From: Kitagawia praeruptora
Lineage: Eukaryota > Streptophyta > Magnoliopsida > Apiales > Apiaceae
Length of the DNA stretch: 64,000 nucleotides
Assembly: GCA_037693485.1 (NCBI GenBank)
Contig: CM075351.1
Span: 12,085,001 to 12,149,000 of the forward strand
Direction: 5' to 3'
Positions within the stretch are counted from its first letter, which is position 1. Every line of letters begins with the position of its first letter. Shown piece after piece: positions 35,449 through 45,827 of the stretch. A model generated the notes under the pieces. The model saw nothing but the letters and a program-made list of their open reading frames with translations. It was not told the DNA's origin and ran no database searches. The position numbers and the translations under genes were made by a program.

Positions 35449-37739
35449 CTAGTTAGAATTTTTTAGGACCCAACTTTGATTGGATCCTTTCTTACTAGAT
35501 TTAGAGACAACAGGCTTTGAAGATTTTGCTTTTATTTTACCTGTTGCAGAGTCAACTTTAGACTCTAATTTCACAAACTGTTTGTGACTAGGAGTTTCAG
35601 ATTTCAAAGAATAATAGTCATAATATAGTTCATGATATTCTCTACACATGTAAATGGAATGAAGTAAACTACCACAATGATAACAAGCTTTTTGTGGTTG
35701 GTATTGAATTTTCTGAGTCTTGGGGAATCTGGACTCAGTTTTACAAGAAGGTTTTTGATTACAGTCTAGGGCCAAATGATTATAATTTCCACACTTATAG
35801 CATTTTTTCCTAGGTGCATCAGGTACATTCTTGTAATTATTCTCTTTGTTAATACCTTCTTTTCCATTCCTATTTCTTTTGATTTGCTAGACTCTGAAAG
35901 ACCATCTAATCTCTGTTTCAACTGAGACTTAGACAGAAACCCTATGTTTACATTTTTAGGTTTCTCTAACACTTTCTTATCTGAATTACTATTGTTAATC
36001 CTTTTGTGTACAACAGGGGTACCTTTTGAATCAACAAATTTGACATGATTAGGTTCAGAAACAATTTTCTTACCTTCAGATTTAGATGTGTTAGTTTCTA
36101 CCTTACTATCATCATTGACAATAGCTAATTTTTCTTCTTGTCTAGCCTTATCAAAACCTAAACCATTAACCTTACCACGAATACCACTTTCAAAGATTTC
36201 TATAGTCTTCTTACTGGAATTGTTAATGGTCTTAATCACATCTCTCTCTTCTTCTAGTTCTTTTCTGACATAGTCATAAGCCTCAAGAATAACACTATAA
36301 TCATGCTTAGCTTTATCAGAACTTAACTTGTATTCTTCCATTTGAATTAATTCAGATTCAAGAAAATTATTTCTATCAACTAATTTATCATTCTTAACTT
36401 TAAGTTCATCTCTTTCACAAGTAAGAATTCTAAAATTAGTCATAAGATTTTTAAACTCAGCATGGATAGATCTAATTTCATCAGAATTTAAACTATCAAA
36501 TGAATCAAGAGAGTGAAGTGATACCTTAACAGAGGATGGAGAAATTTTCTTTGGAGATCCAGGTTTGTCTGAACTATTGGCCATCAATGCAATGTTGTCA
36601 TAATCCAATTCATCTTCAGAGTCACTGGAATCAGCCCAATCCTTCTGTGTGACCATAAGTGCATTACCCTTTCCTGAATTCCTAGGCTTCTTACACTCAC
36701 TAGCAAAGTGTCCAAGCTCGCTACAGTTAAAGCACTTGATCTTGGCCTTATCAAGCTTGACAATTGTACTTTTGCCTTTGTCACTCTTCTTCTCCTCCTT
36801 CTTTTGAAAAGGTCCTTTGCTAAATCTTCTCCTGTTGAATCTTCCTTTCTTGAAAGCTTTAGCAAACATAGCAAAGAGTTCCTGCATCTCAGATTCAGAA
36901 TCATTGTTGTCATAGTCCATATCAGTAGTCTCTGACTTAGAACTTTCTTTGCTTTTCTTCTTCCTTGAATTCTTTACAGCAATCTCTTCATGCTGTTCTT
37001 CAGGAAGCTTCTTTACTTCAGATTGAGCAGTAAGTGCAATAGTCTTCATCTTTCCTTCACTCCTGCTCTTCTTCTGCTGCTTGTCAAGTTCATAAGCTCT
37101 CAATTTTCCATATACTGCCTCTAATGAAATCTCATCTAGATCATTAGCTTCTTCAATCGCAGATATCTTCTCATTGTAGAAATCAGGCAAAGCTTTCATG
37201 AACTTAGTATTTATATCCTCCAAGTCATAATATTTACCATGCATGGCCATCTCATTGATGAGTTTTGTAAACCTATCAAAGGTATCTGTAAGTGACTCAC
37301 CAGACTTGGATTCAAAGTACTCATACTGTTGTATAAGTAATGTCCTCATATTCTTCCTGACAGGCTTAGTTCCTTCACAGTGAACCTTAAGATTGTCCCA
37401 TATATCCTTAGCAGTTTTACAAGAGAGAACATAGTTAGTGAGAACAGAATCAAGACTGTTGAATAATATGTTTCTCACTTTAGCATCTTTAAGAACATTC
37501 TCCTTATCCTTATCTGACCATTCAGATTTTGGCTTCTCTGCTGTATGTTCTGGAACAACCACACCATCAACAGTTGCTTGTCCAACGACCTTTGTTGGAA
37601 CAAAAGGTCCATCTCTGATTCTGTCAAGATAATCAGGATCTGTTGCTTCCAGATGATGCAACATCTTTACTTCCCATAGAGTATATTCGTTTCTCTTGAG
37701 CATAGGAATCTTAGTATTCCCATCCTTGTAACCAGACAT
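35449..37739 (-). pseudogene. gag: SIRE-like copia gag, frame broken near 35875
   Basis: ATG at 37739, about 30 bp inside the primer site. The first frame (to 35766) has the UBN2-type gag region (DIWDNLKVHCEGT and following, residues about 90-220), K/S-rich linkers and a zinc knuckle CFNCSELGHFASEC (about 335-350). It then runs off frame near 35875. In the next frame the sequence continues with two more zinc-knuckle-like motifs, CYKCGNYNHLALDC and CYHCGSLLHSIYMC, down to a stop at about 35447. A single-base loss explains the break. The gag product would package element RNA. Long coiled-coil-like K/E/D-rich stretches lie in the C-terminal third. Confidence 0.88.
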
Positions 37740-37770
37740 GATTGCAGATCTTTATGATTATTCGAAATCA

Positions 37771-37786
37771 ACCTGCTCTGATACCA
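37771..37786 (-). other. Primer-binding site of the SIRE-like element (initiator tRNA-Met)
   Basis: The minus strand reads TGGTATCAGAGCAGGT two bases inside the 5' LTR, the standard plant copia primer site. Confidence 0.93.
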
Positions 37787-37788
37787 AT

Positions 37789-38504
37789 TGTTAACTCGAA
37801 TAACTTGTAGAAGGGGGGGTTGAATACAAGTTATATAATCGTGTCTGATTTTTGCTTGATTATATGAACAAGAATAAACGAATGAATCAAACTCTGTTTG
37901 TATTAATAAGATCAAATACAAACTCTACCAAAGGTGTACAATACCTTTAGCAGCTGCTGACAATACAAATCTCTCTCTCTGTTTGTTTCGAATTCTCGAA
38001 TACAAACCTTATACAGAGCTACGCACATTCACACTTTTTACAATGATATAGAGAGAGTATTTATAATGCTACCTATCAACTAATAACAGAAAGATATAAT
38101 CTATACATGACAATGTTCTGCCTTCTAGTCGATAGTTTCCATCAATAGAAAATCATTCCTTCATAATATCTTCTTGCTTGTTCTTCAAACAAAGATCCTG
38201 TTTTATAGCACTTGCCAGTTTCTGTAGCATCCATAATGACATCATCAGTAACAAGACTGATATCAGGATTTCATCTTGCATCAGTATCTGATCAACCATC
38301 AGTATTAGACCATCATCAGGATTTGCCCTTTGTTCCTGACATGTAGTCTCCGATACACTGTTCATTCCTGACTAAACTGTACAGATAACTGTCTTACACA
38401 TAAATCCTATATACAGTGCTAAATCCTTTATAAGATCAGGATTACAAGAAGTATAATGTGTAAATTCTATTCTTAACATCACAACTTATGAATTATTCCT
38501 AACA
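37789..38504 (-). repeat. 5' LTR of the SIRE-like element
   Basis: 716 bp, the partner of 26353-27069. TATAAATA on the minus strand (38058-38065) is a good TATA box for the genomic transcript. Confidence 0.96.
38058..38065 (-). promoter_or_regulatory. TATA box in the SIRE 5' LTR
   Basis: TATAAATA on the minus strand, followed downstream by a CT-rich stretch (ACTCTCTCTATATC). Present in both LTRs. Confidence 0.6.
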
Positions 38505-39075
38505 TTTTGAATTTTTATTAGAGGGTTGTACAGGCTGTACAACAAGTGGGTTGGGGGTTGAAAAATACCCTCATTTTGAACTAAGCTCATTTCCAGAAGC
38601 TTAGAAAAACTAGTAAAATTGTGAATGGCCTGCTGTACGACTTGTTGCATGGTTTGCAGCCCGTGCCATAGCCTGTACAGCCCTGAAAATTTACAAAATT
38701 GATTTTTTTTTATAAACTTTACACAAATCCTTGAATGCTTGAACAAAATATTAATTCCTGAAAACATAAAACAAACACATCAAGGCAAGTGTGGAATAGA
38801 TATAAAAATTAGAATTAATGACACTAAATATTATTGAGCGGGGCATTATTTCCTTTTTTTTAAAGTCTATTATAAAATCCATTTGTCACACCACAAAAAT
38901 ATATAATAATTAAATATTATATATTTTTGGGTTATTTTCTTATGAATTAAAAATAGATGAAAAAGAAAACCCCACTCACTAATATTTAGATCAATTCTCA
39001 AACCCACAATATGCATAAATGTAAGTGAGGAACAAAAATCTAACACAAGTATAATAATATATAAATACACACGTA

Positions 39076-39100
39076 CCTTGGGTTGCCTCCCAAAAAGCGC
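39076..39100 (-). other. Conserved Athila/Tat box after integrase
   Basis: The minus strand reads GCGCTTTTTGGGAGGCAACC followed by CAAGG. Athila-group elements carry a very similar AGCGCT..GGGAGGCAACCCA just after the integrase gene. Here it sits only about 150 bp from the gag remnant, so the pol region was deleted. Family knowledge is from memory. Confidence 0.6.
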
Positions 39101-39255
39101 TTTGTTTATTGTCGTTGGCTCGACTTATTTATACAAGTATTATAACTAATGAGGTGAAAAAGCAAATAAATGCACATACCTACGAATCAATAAAAAAAAC
39201 AAGGTGTGCAAATATACCTTTGATCCATAAAAATATAAAAATATTTTTACGATCT

Positions 39256-40250
39256 TCACATGTTCAAGAGACTTTGAAAAATCAAAGTAGCTAGAAAAAT
39301 TGTCAGAATAATCTTATAAGTACGACTCAAAAAATGTTCCAAAATTGGATCCTTATATACCCAAGCAAAAATTTCAATCTCATCAATCTTTAATTCCTTC
39401 TCAATTTTAATCGGACATTCATCAATTTTTATCTCGTCTACCAATTCATTAAGCTCAAAGGTATTTTCTAAGTTTGGTAGATCCTCAACTACATCCAATT
39501 TATCATTGTTAAGTATATGACAACAATCGTCAACTAAACAAGCACATTCATCATGCACAACATTTTCATCAATTACAAAACAAGAATCATGATTAATAGG
39601 AGAATTTACCTCCGCTAATCGATTCACGGTTTCGGCTAGTTGACTCATTTGCTTTTACAAATTGGATATGCTTTGAGAAGTGTTCTTTTCCAAGTTGGAT
39701 ATGCTTTGAGAAGTGGTATTTTGAAATTGGAGGTTGTTTTCCGCCATTTGTTTTATCATCTCCTCTAATGATGATTGAGAAGTGTTCTTTTCCAAGTTGG
39801 ATATACTTTGAGAAGTGATATTTTGAAATTGGAGGTTGTTTACCGCCATTTGTTTTATCATCTCCTCTAATGATGATAAGGAAGATGAAGAAGACCCTTG
39901 ATGGCCTTGGGAATTATATTGTGAATCATAACATTGATTTTCAAAAGCAAATTGGAGGTTGTTTGCCTCCATTTGCTTCATCATTTCTTCAAGGGATGAC
40001 AATATAGATGAAGAAGACCCTTGATGGTCTTGGGAATTATATTGCGGATCATAACATTGATTTTCAAAAGCATATGAATAATCAATTCTAGGAGGGTAAA
40101 GAGCATAGCATGAGTTTATAGAATATAAAGAATTCACCTGATACGCATTTAAATTCTGAAAAGAATTAAAATCTTGATATCGTTCTTGATCGTAGGTGAA
40201 ATCTTGAGCGTTATTCCAACCAAAATAACTATCCAGCGTCTCCTGAAAGG
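39256..40250 (-). pseudogene. Athila gag C-terminal remnant with internal repeats
   Basis: One minus-strand frame runs from about 40250 to 39256, broken by a TAA at 39655-39657. It contains repeated blocks (SSLEEMIKQMAENNLQFQN, TTSQSISNLEKN) in three or so degenerate copies, then MSQLAETVNRLAEV. The pattern of SLE-M-KQ followed by NLE-Q-GQLA is typical of the C-terminal part of Athila gag. The capsid core is missing: only about 130 bp separates the frame from the primer site. After MSQLAE the sequence is acidic (D/E/N-rich), with no protease. Confidence 0.65.
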
Positions 40251-40381
40251 GTTAGTTCATGTCTATATCCAATAAACATGAAGACACACCAAAAAAAACA
40301 AAAGAAAGAAAGAAAAAACTATATACAAAGATAAAATCTAAAATATAGGAAACAATTAACTCAAAATTTATATATTTGCCT

Positions 40382-40399
40382 TCCCCGGCAGCGGCGCCA
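40382..40399 (-). other. Primer-binding site of the Athila-like element (tRNA-Asp type)
   Basis: The minus strand reads TGGCGCCGCTGCCGGGGA after a three-base spacer (AAT) from the LTR end. This is characteristic of the Athila/Tat branch. Confidence 0.9.
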
Positions 40400-40402
40400 A
40401 TT

Positions 40403-41655
40403 TGAAGGTAGTGTTTTTCGTAAGTTCGTTCACGGGGAAGGACTATCAATATTGATTTCGAGTATATTATTTCTTACAATTTAGAAGTATGGACCAAGGG
40501 GGTTTTGATTTTGTTGAGGTGTTTTATCAAACACCTAGCCTACAAGAAATAAATTGCTAGAGATATACAACTAAGTTAATGGCAATCATCCAATTTTTAC
40601 CAACACAACAAGACACAATGAGTAAATTAGCAAGATAAGAGATATTTGACCCAAGGATATGGCAATTAAAGCACTTCAACCCAACTAACAAGTAAAATAT
40701 ATCCAACTCTACCTAACCAAGATAATTGGTGAAGCACACAATCACTTATTTCTCTTCTAAAAACACTAATTTAGTGAAGCACATAAATTAGCTATCTTGA
40801 TACTAGCTACCAATAATGAAGCACTACTAGTATAACCAAATCAAGGAATTAAACAAAGAGAGGCTAGGACAAACCCAAGGATGGGAAGCTCAACCTTAGT
40901 ATTTGTACTTGAATCTTGAAGTTTAGGCATGCCAAACCTTGTGCTACTACAATGAATGTACTAACAATTACGGATTAGCACAAACAATTAGCAATTGATA
41001 TTACAAGAAGAGCAAGATGAAGCACTTACAAATCTTCAAGCAAAATCATAAACAATACATCACAAGTATTCAAGATAGAGTGAAATAGATCTTACTTAAA
41101 ATGAATTGGGTTTTGTACAAGAAATCCTTCCTTGAGCCAAATAAATGGAGTTAGTTACTCATAATCAATGCTAGATTACAAGTAATTAATGTCTCCTCTC
41201 TAATTCCTACTAACCCTAATTGTGTTCTTGAAGAGGCTAAGATGAAGATGAATGTGTTAGGTTAGATATTAGGTTAAGAGATTTTTCTGAGATATTTTGG
41301 TTACATCTCTTTTTAATACACAGCAGGGGTCGTACGGCCTGTCGAACGGCCGTACAGCAACCCGTACAGAAAAACTGCTCCTTTGAACGGCCTGTCGAAC
41401 GGCCGTACAGCTGCCCGTACGAGATAAAATCTTCAATATAATGCATTAAACACCTCCCGACATCGCGAGCTTGCATCTTCTAACTACCCTCTTGAATCAT
41501 CTTTGCCTTCCAAACCCAAAATAAGTCATCTTTTCAACAATTACCATGAGGCACTGAAAGATGAAAAACATAATTAATATCAATAAAACTACATTCGAAA
41601 CTAACAAAAATGCAAGAGAATAAAGGACAAAATGTGTATAAAATACACATTATCA
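40403..41655 (-). repeat. 5' LTR of the Athila-like element, intact
   Basis: 1253 bp, uninterrupted partner of 15148-22922. It has a GC-rich island with an inverted repeat GTACGGCC (41332-41339) / GGCCGTAC (41348-41355) and a second CGGCCTGTCGAACGGCC copy at about 41389-41405. It shows the empty CACTA site near 40735. Confidence 0.95.
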
Positions 41656-41717
41656 ATCTTTTATACGAGTAAATCCTTTTTTTTATAAAAGGATATATAT
41701 ATATATATATATATACG

Positions 41718-42104
41718 AGTTGCACTCTAGAAAGAACATCTTATATAAAGAACAATAAAGAACACCATCATAAAACTTTATTTTTCATAAAAATTGATTT
41801 ATTATGATTAGGATCACAAATTTCAACGACAATTAAACCTAACATATCGAATCTAACGTAGAATCTCATCTAAATTTAAATAATTAAATGTTACATAGAA
41901 CCAGTGTAGAATCTTATATATATTTTTGTAACAATAAAATTATGTGTAATAATGTTATATTTGATCCTAATTTTTTGTTAGATTCTATTTTTATTCATAA
42001 AACATCATTTTGGATGTGAAAATTAGAATCTAAATGCAATTTTATGTAAGATTCTATGGTGTTCTTTATTGTTCTTTATATAAGGTGTTCTTCATGGACC
42101 AAAG
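41718..42104. mobile_element. MITE E1 with about 35-bp inverted ends
   Basis: The left end at 41734-41766 and the right end at 42058-42091 are inverted copies of ATAAAGAACAATAAAGAACA with one or two mismatches. The element is AT-rich, non-coding and beside (TA)n on the left. Its outer word TTGCACTCTAGAAAGAAC fits the terminal pattern of the next elements. Confidence 0.8.
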
Positions 42105-42123
42105 GCCGATACATGTATATATA

Positions 42124-43083
42124 TAGGGTCCTAATCAACTAGAAACCAATTTTAAACTAGAAACTAGAAACTAAGGACATAATTGTAAATGTACTCTTCT
42201 AAAATTCACATCCCGATACTTTCTCTATTATCCCGATACTGAGTAAGCTAAGTTTTTTATACATTTTATACACTATATCATCATCGATCACAATCGTCAC
42301 CACCAGTACAGATTGGATAGGACTATCAGATCACCACCGTTCCACCCACCACCACACCACCACCGCTGCCACCACACTCCCACCACCGCTGCCATCCACC
42401 ATACTACTATCACCACTGTTCAGATCGAAGCTCGTCGTTCATTGTTCATCACCGATCGAAGCTTTTAGTTGTCGATGATTATTGTTCATCACTCATCTGT
42501 TCATCAAAGATTTGTTATTTTTAATATATTAAATTATAGTAAGAAATCGATAAATCATATTAGAGGAATCAACCGTTTATATTACAGAAATCACTAATTT
42601 ATATGGTGAAAATTACCGACTATTACCAGTTCAGCAGAAGATCTAAACTTCAAAATACACACACATACACATAAACTCATATCTGTAAAATCATCACCGG
42701 AGGCGATGACGGACAGAAACGACGAACAAAATGATAATAATGGCCACGATGATAATGACAAAAGAAAATAACGAACATAAGCTCATCGGAGCTCGGAATG
42801 GCAGAGGAAGACGATAAGATGGTGCCCCTGCGGGGCTAGAAGGCGAAAAGGAAAAGGAGGAACCAAATCTGCAAATTTCTAGCTCGTTGAAAAATTCGAG
42901 CTCGTCAGAGAAGATGACAGGAGGTCGTGAGAGAGATCGTGGCAGTGGTAGTGGGTAAGTTGGGTTTGTGTGTATTTAAATTGGGTGTGAGTGTTTAAAT
43001 GGAGCCATTAGATTTACTTAGATCCCAAGGCTAATAGAAGTTTCTAGTTTTTATTTTAAAAGTGGTTTCTATTTGATCGCTAG

Positions 43084-43086
<3 letters not shown>
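42124..43086. mobile_element. TIR element E2 in a TA microsatellite
   Basis: The left end AGGGTCCTAATCAACTAGAA and the right end (reverse complement AGGCTAGCGATCAAATAGAA) share CAAATAGAAACCA..TTTTAAA. (TA)n lies on both sides. The interior has CACC-rich DNA (42290-42420), an ATCACC-rich segment, and at 42821-42836 the box GGTGCCCCTGCGGGGC. No transposase. It is an inverted relative of E3. Confidence 0.8.
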
Positions 43087-43117
<31 letters not shown>

Positions 43118-43121
<4 letters not shown>

Positions 43122-43858
43122 CAAATGATCAAATAGAAACCAAAATTAAAATGGAAACTAGAAACCAAGTTCCAACCCAATCTCAGCCTAGCAGAAATCA
43201 TTAAAATCTAAAAAAGTAATCACTAACATTTTAATTAATTTATACACCCCCATCCCCCAACAACCCCCGTACCCCCACTGCCTTCTCCACCAAAAACCCC
43301 GACCCCCAGCCCTACCCTTCCCCACCACCCTTATCACCACCACGCCACCACTAGCCACCACCCACCATCGTCCCATCACCTGCACCCCACTACCACCACC
43401 TTCCGACGAGCTCGAATCACCACCATCTTCTCCGGTAACAATTCGGCGAGCCCCTCTTGCCACCACCTCCTTCCTTTCTGATCTCTGGCCCCGCAGGGGA
43501 CACCATCGAGCTCCGGAGATTTGATAATACTCACCATCAATTTTATTACTTTTTGCTTGGTGTATAACTGTATGTGTCTATTCAAGTACAATCGGAAATG
43601 ACGATTGACGCACAGTGCTTGACTTGTTTTGTATTCGAGGAGGCAATGGTGGTGTGGGGGGGGGGGGGTAGGGTGATGGAAGAAGAAATGGGTTTTGTTC
43701 TGAAGTTTCTGCTGAACTAGTCGGTGATTTCCACCGTATAATTTAGTGATTTTTGTAATATAAACGGCTGATTTCTATAATATAATCTATTGATTTCTCA
43801 GGAGGCTGAGTCTGGTTTCCAGTGTCTATTTTAAATTGGTTTCTAGTGGAGTAGGACT
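43118..43858. mobile_element. TIR element E3, inverted relative of E2
   Basis: The left end is TAGGCAAATGATCAAATAGA; the right end, reverse complemented, is TAGTCCTACTCCACTAGAAA. (TA)n lies on both sides. 43720-43800, reverse complemented, aligns with E2 42540-42630 (shared CCGTTTATATTACA). It carries the box at 43487-43502 in the other orientation (GGCCCCGCAGGGGACA) and a G run near 43658. Non-coding. Confidence 0.8.
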
Positions 43859-43874
43859 ATATATATATATATAT

Positions 43875-45073
43875 GGTCTTGCTCAAGTGAGAATCACCAC
43901 TTATGGTGAGATATGAGATCTAATCCTAACCATACATTTTTTGTACTAAATTAAATCCTAGCCTCACAATTAATATTTTATTTTTTTATCCTTCATTTAA
44001 TCCACCATCAATTTCTTCCCTGCTCCGGTCACCATTTTCGGTGATCAATTCCGGCCAACCCAGAAAATCACCACCGATAAAGAGAAAATCACCACACTGC
44101 CGCCAACTCCGACCACCACGCCACCGCCACCACCAACAAAAATCACCACATTTAAACAGAAAATCACCGCACTCTGCCACCTCTGGCCACCGCACTACCG
44201 CCACCACCAACAAAAATCACCACCTATGAACAAAAATCACCGCGACCAAAACACCACATCGCCGCCACCACCTCCGACCACCACCACCAACAGCCCGAAA
44301 ATCACCACCAACAATAGCCCGAAAATCACAAATCACCACCTTTTATCCCCTGCGGGGCCTGAGATTTCAAAAAAAATCGCCGGAATCAATGGTGACCACC
44401 CGCACCAGCACTATATACCACCATCACCAGCACCAAAATCACCAGAAAAATCCATTACAAATCAGTATAAACCACAAAAATCACCAGCCGGAGTTGGATT
44501 GATTATGAGCAGATCCACATTTAAATCAGAAAAAATTGCTGAAAATCACCATTAAATCTTCTGTCCATAACTCAAACAACACAAAAAATCGCCAAAGCCG
44601 GTTCGTCTTCGTTTGTTTCTGTTTTCGGTGCCATCGTCGGCTCGTCGGCGTTTAGCTTGTCGGAATCGAAGTCCAATCGGAAAATTTATCTTCGTAAATG
44701 AAATCGCCGTTGGAAGGGAGAGGGGCTGGGTGAGGGTATACGTGAGTTTGTATGATTTCATTTACATAAATGAAATCGAGAGGTGTATGTATTTGTATAT
44801 CGTGTGTGTGAGTGGGCGGAGGCGGAGGTGATGGTAGGGTAGGTGGAATAAGGGGTAGAGGGAGTGTGGAGTCGGTGAAAATGGTTTTGGGAGGGATTGG
44901 GGGGCAGGTGGGGGCGTGTGTTGTGTGAGTGTGTTGCGTGTGTAGATGTGTGGGTGTGTGTTGTGTGAGTGTGTGTAATGTGTGGATAGGATTTAAAATA
45001 GTTTAAATATTGTGGGGCTGAGATTAGATCTCAGTTCTCACCAAAAATATGGGTTCTCACCTGAGCAAAACCC
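43875..45073. mobile_element. TIR element E4 in a TA microsatellite
   Basis: The ends are GGTCTTGCTCAAGTGAGAAT and, reverse complemented, GGGTTTTGCTCAGGTGAGAA, followed on both sides by GAGAT..AGATCTAATC. The left half is dense in AAATCACC and CCACCG words (44040-44550). CCCCTGCGGGGCC occurs at 44346-44358. The right half is GT-rich (TGTGTG, 44920-44990). No transposase. Confidence 0.8.
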
Positions 45074-45096
45074 TATATATATATATATATATATAT

Positions 45097-45664
45097 AGGG
45101 GGCTACTCCAATACAAACCTCCTTAAAATACAAACCTACAAACCAAGCATAATCTAATATTTCAAGCTAATCTAATGACCAAACTAGGGGTACCCCAATA
45201 CAAAAAATGCTTAAAATAATTGGCTCTATCCAACAAAAAAAAATAAAAAATAAAAAAAATAAAAAAAAAATTCACTGTTCACGTGATGACGTGGCAGTGG
45301 ATTTCACTGGTTAACGGTGCTTCGCACCTTCTTGTACGGCGCTTCGCGCCTTTATCATTCTAAAGTTGTAAGGAATGGCAATCAATGGTAAAGGCAATAG
45401 ACGATTGACGGGTGTGTCGAGAGCCTTCGGCCCTCATGACTACCTAACTCATCCGTTTACTGTCTTAAATGCTTCGCATTTCCACGGCAAGATTTTTTTT
45501 TTTTTTTTGAAATTTTTTTATTTTTTTTGTTGGATAGAGCCAATTATTTTAAGCATTTTTTGTGAAGGTACCCTTGGCGGAAACCTTAGAATAGATGAAA
45601 TATAATTAATTTAGTGTTGGTTTGTAGGTTTGTATTTTAAGAATGGTTTGTATTTGAGCACTTG

Positions 45665-45668
<4 letters not shown>
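45097..45668. mobile_element. TIR element E5 with internal long inverted repeat and GCTTCGC hairpins
   Basis: The ends are GGGGGCTACTCCAATACAAA and, reverse complemented, AGGCAAGTGCTCAAATACAA. Inside, a second inverted repeat (45192-45260 against 45500-45570, CTTAAAATAATTGGCTCTAT) makes nearly the whole element foldable. The centre has short perfect hairpins GGTGCTTCGCACC (45316-45328), GGCGCTTCGCGCC (45338-45350) and AAATGCTTCGCATTT (45467-45481). (TA)n on both sides. Non-coding. Confidence 0.8.
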
Positions 45669-45698
<30 letters not shown>

Positions 45699-45756
45699 AT
45701 ACAGATCAAGCAAATAAACAAAATGATCATCCACATATATTTTTATATAAATATAT

Positions 45757-45825
<69 letters not shown>
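45669..45825. repeat. (TA)n microsatellite cluster
   Basis: Three TA-rich tracts separated by a short AAACAAAATGATCATCC-type stretch. This is the longest TA landing area in the window, between E5 and E6. Confidence 0.9.

Positions 45826-45827
<2 letters not shown>

Larger units (their letters stand above)
26353..38504 (-). mobile_element. SIRE/Maximus-like Ty1/copia retrotransposon with env-like gene, young
   Basis: Two LTRs (26353-27069 and 37789-38504) differ at about six positions by eye (about 99% alike). A perfect target duplication TTTTG lies at 26348-26352 and 38505-38509, within the Athila-like interior. On the minus strand, the primer site TGGTATCAGAGCAGGT (initiator tRNA-Met) adjoins the 5' LTR at 37771-37786, and AAATAGGGGGAGAT adjoins the 3' LTR. 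Gene order is gag, pol, spacer, env-like. The extra env-like gene after pol is the hallmark of the SIRE group. Gag has a frame break and the env-like part a premature stop, so this copy is probably defective though recent. Confidence 0.97.
38510..40381 (-). other. 5' internal region of the Athila-like element
   Basis: This is the interior between the SIRE insertion and the primer site. It contains the gag-tail-like ORF (39256-40250), the post-integrase box (39076-39100) and AT-rich sequence with no RT, integrase or protease. In a full Athila several kilobases of pol would separate the first two. Confidence 0.7.
15148..41655 (-). mobile_element. Athila-like Ty3/gypsy derivative, non-autonomous, with nested insertions
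   Basis: Two LTRs (15148-22922, interrupted by a CACTA; 40403-41655) are flanked by a perfect target duplication ATCTT at 15143-15147 and 41656-41660. On the minus strand the LTR starts TGATAATGTG and ends CTACCTTCA. The primer site TGGCGCCGCTGCCGGGGA (tRNA-Asp type, as in Athila/Tat) lies three bases inside the 5' LTR, and a polypurine tract adjoins the 3' LTR. The interior without the SIRE insertion is only about 5.3 kb. It has a gag-tail-like ORF and the conserved post-integrase box, but no protease, RT or integrase, so it is a pol-deleted passenger. By eye the LTRs are about 98% alike, older than the nested SIRE. Confidence 0.92.

Noticed and set aside
43188..43591. Overlapping minus-strand frames rich in V/G/W/R
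   Set aside because: They arise from CCACC-rich non-coding DNA of TIR element E3. No conserved motif, and the composition is repetitive.
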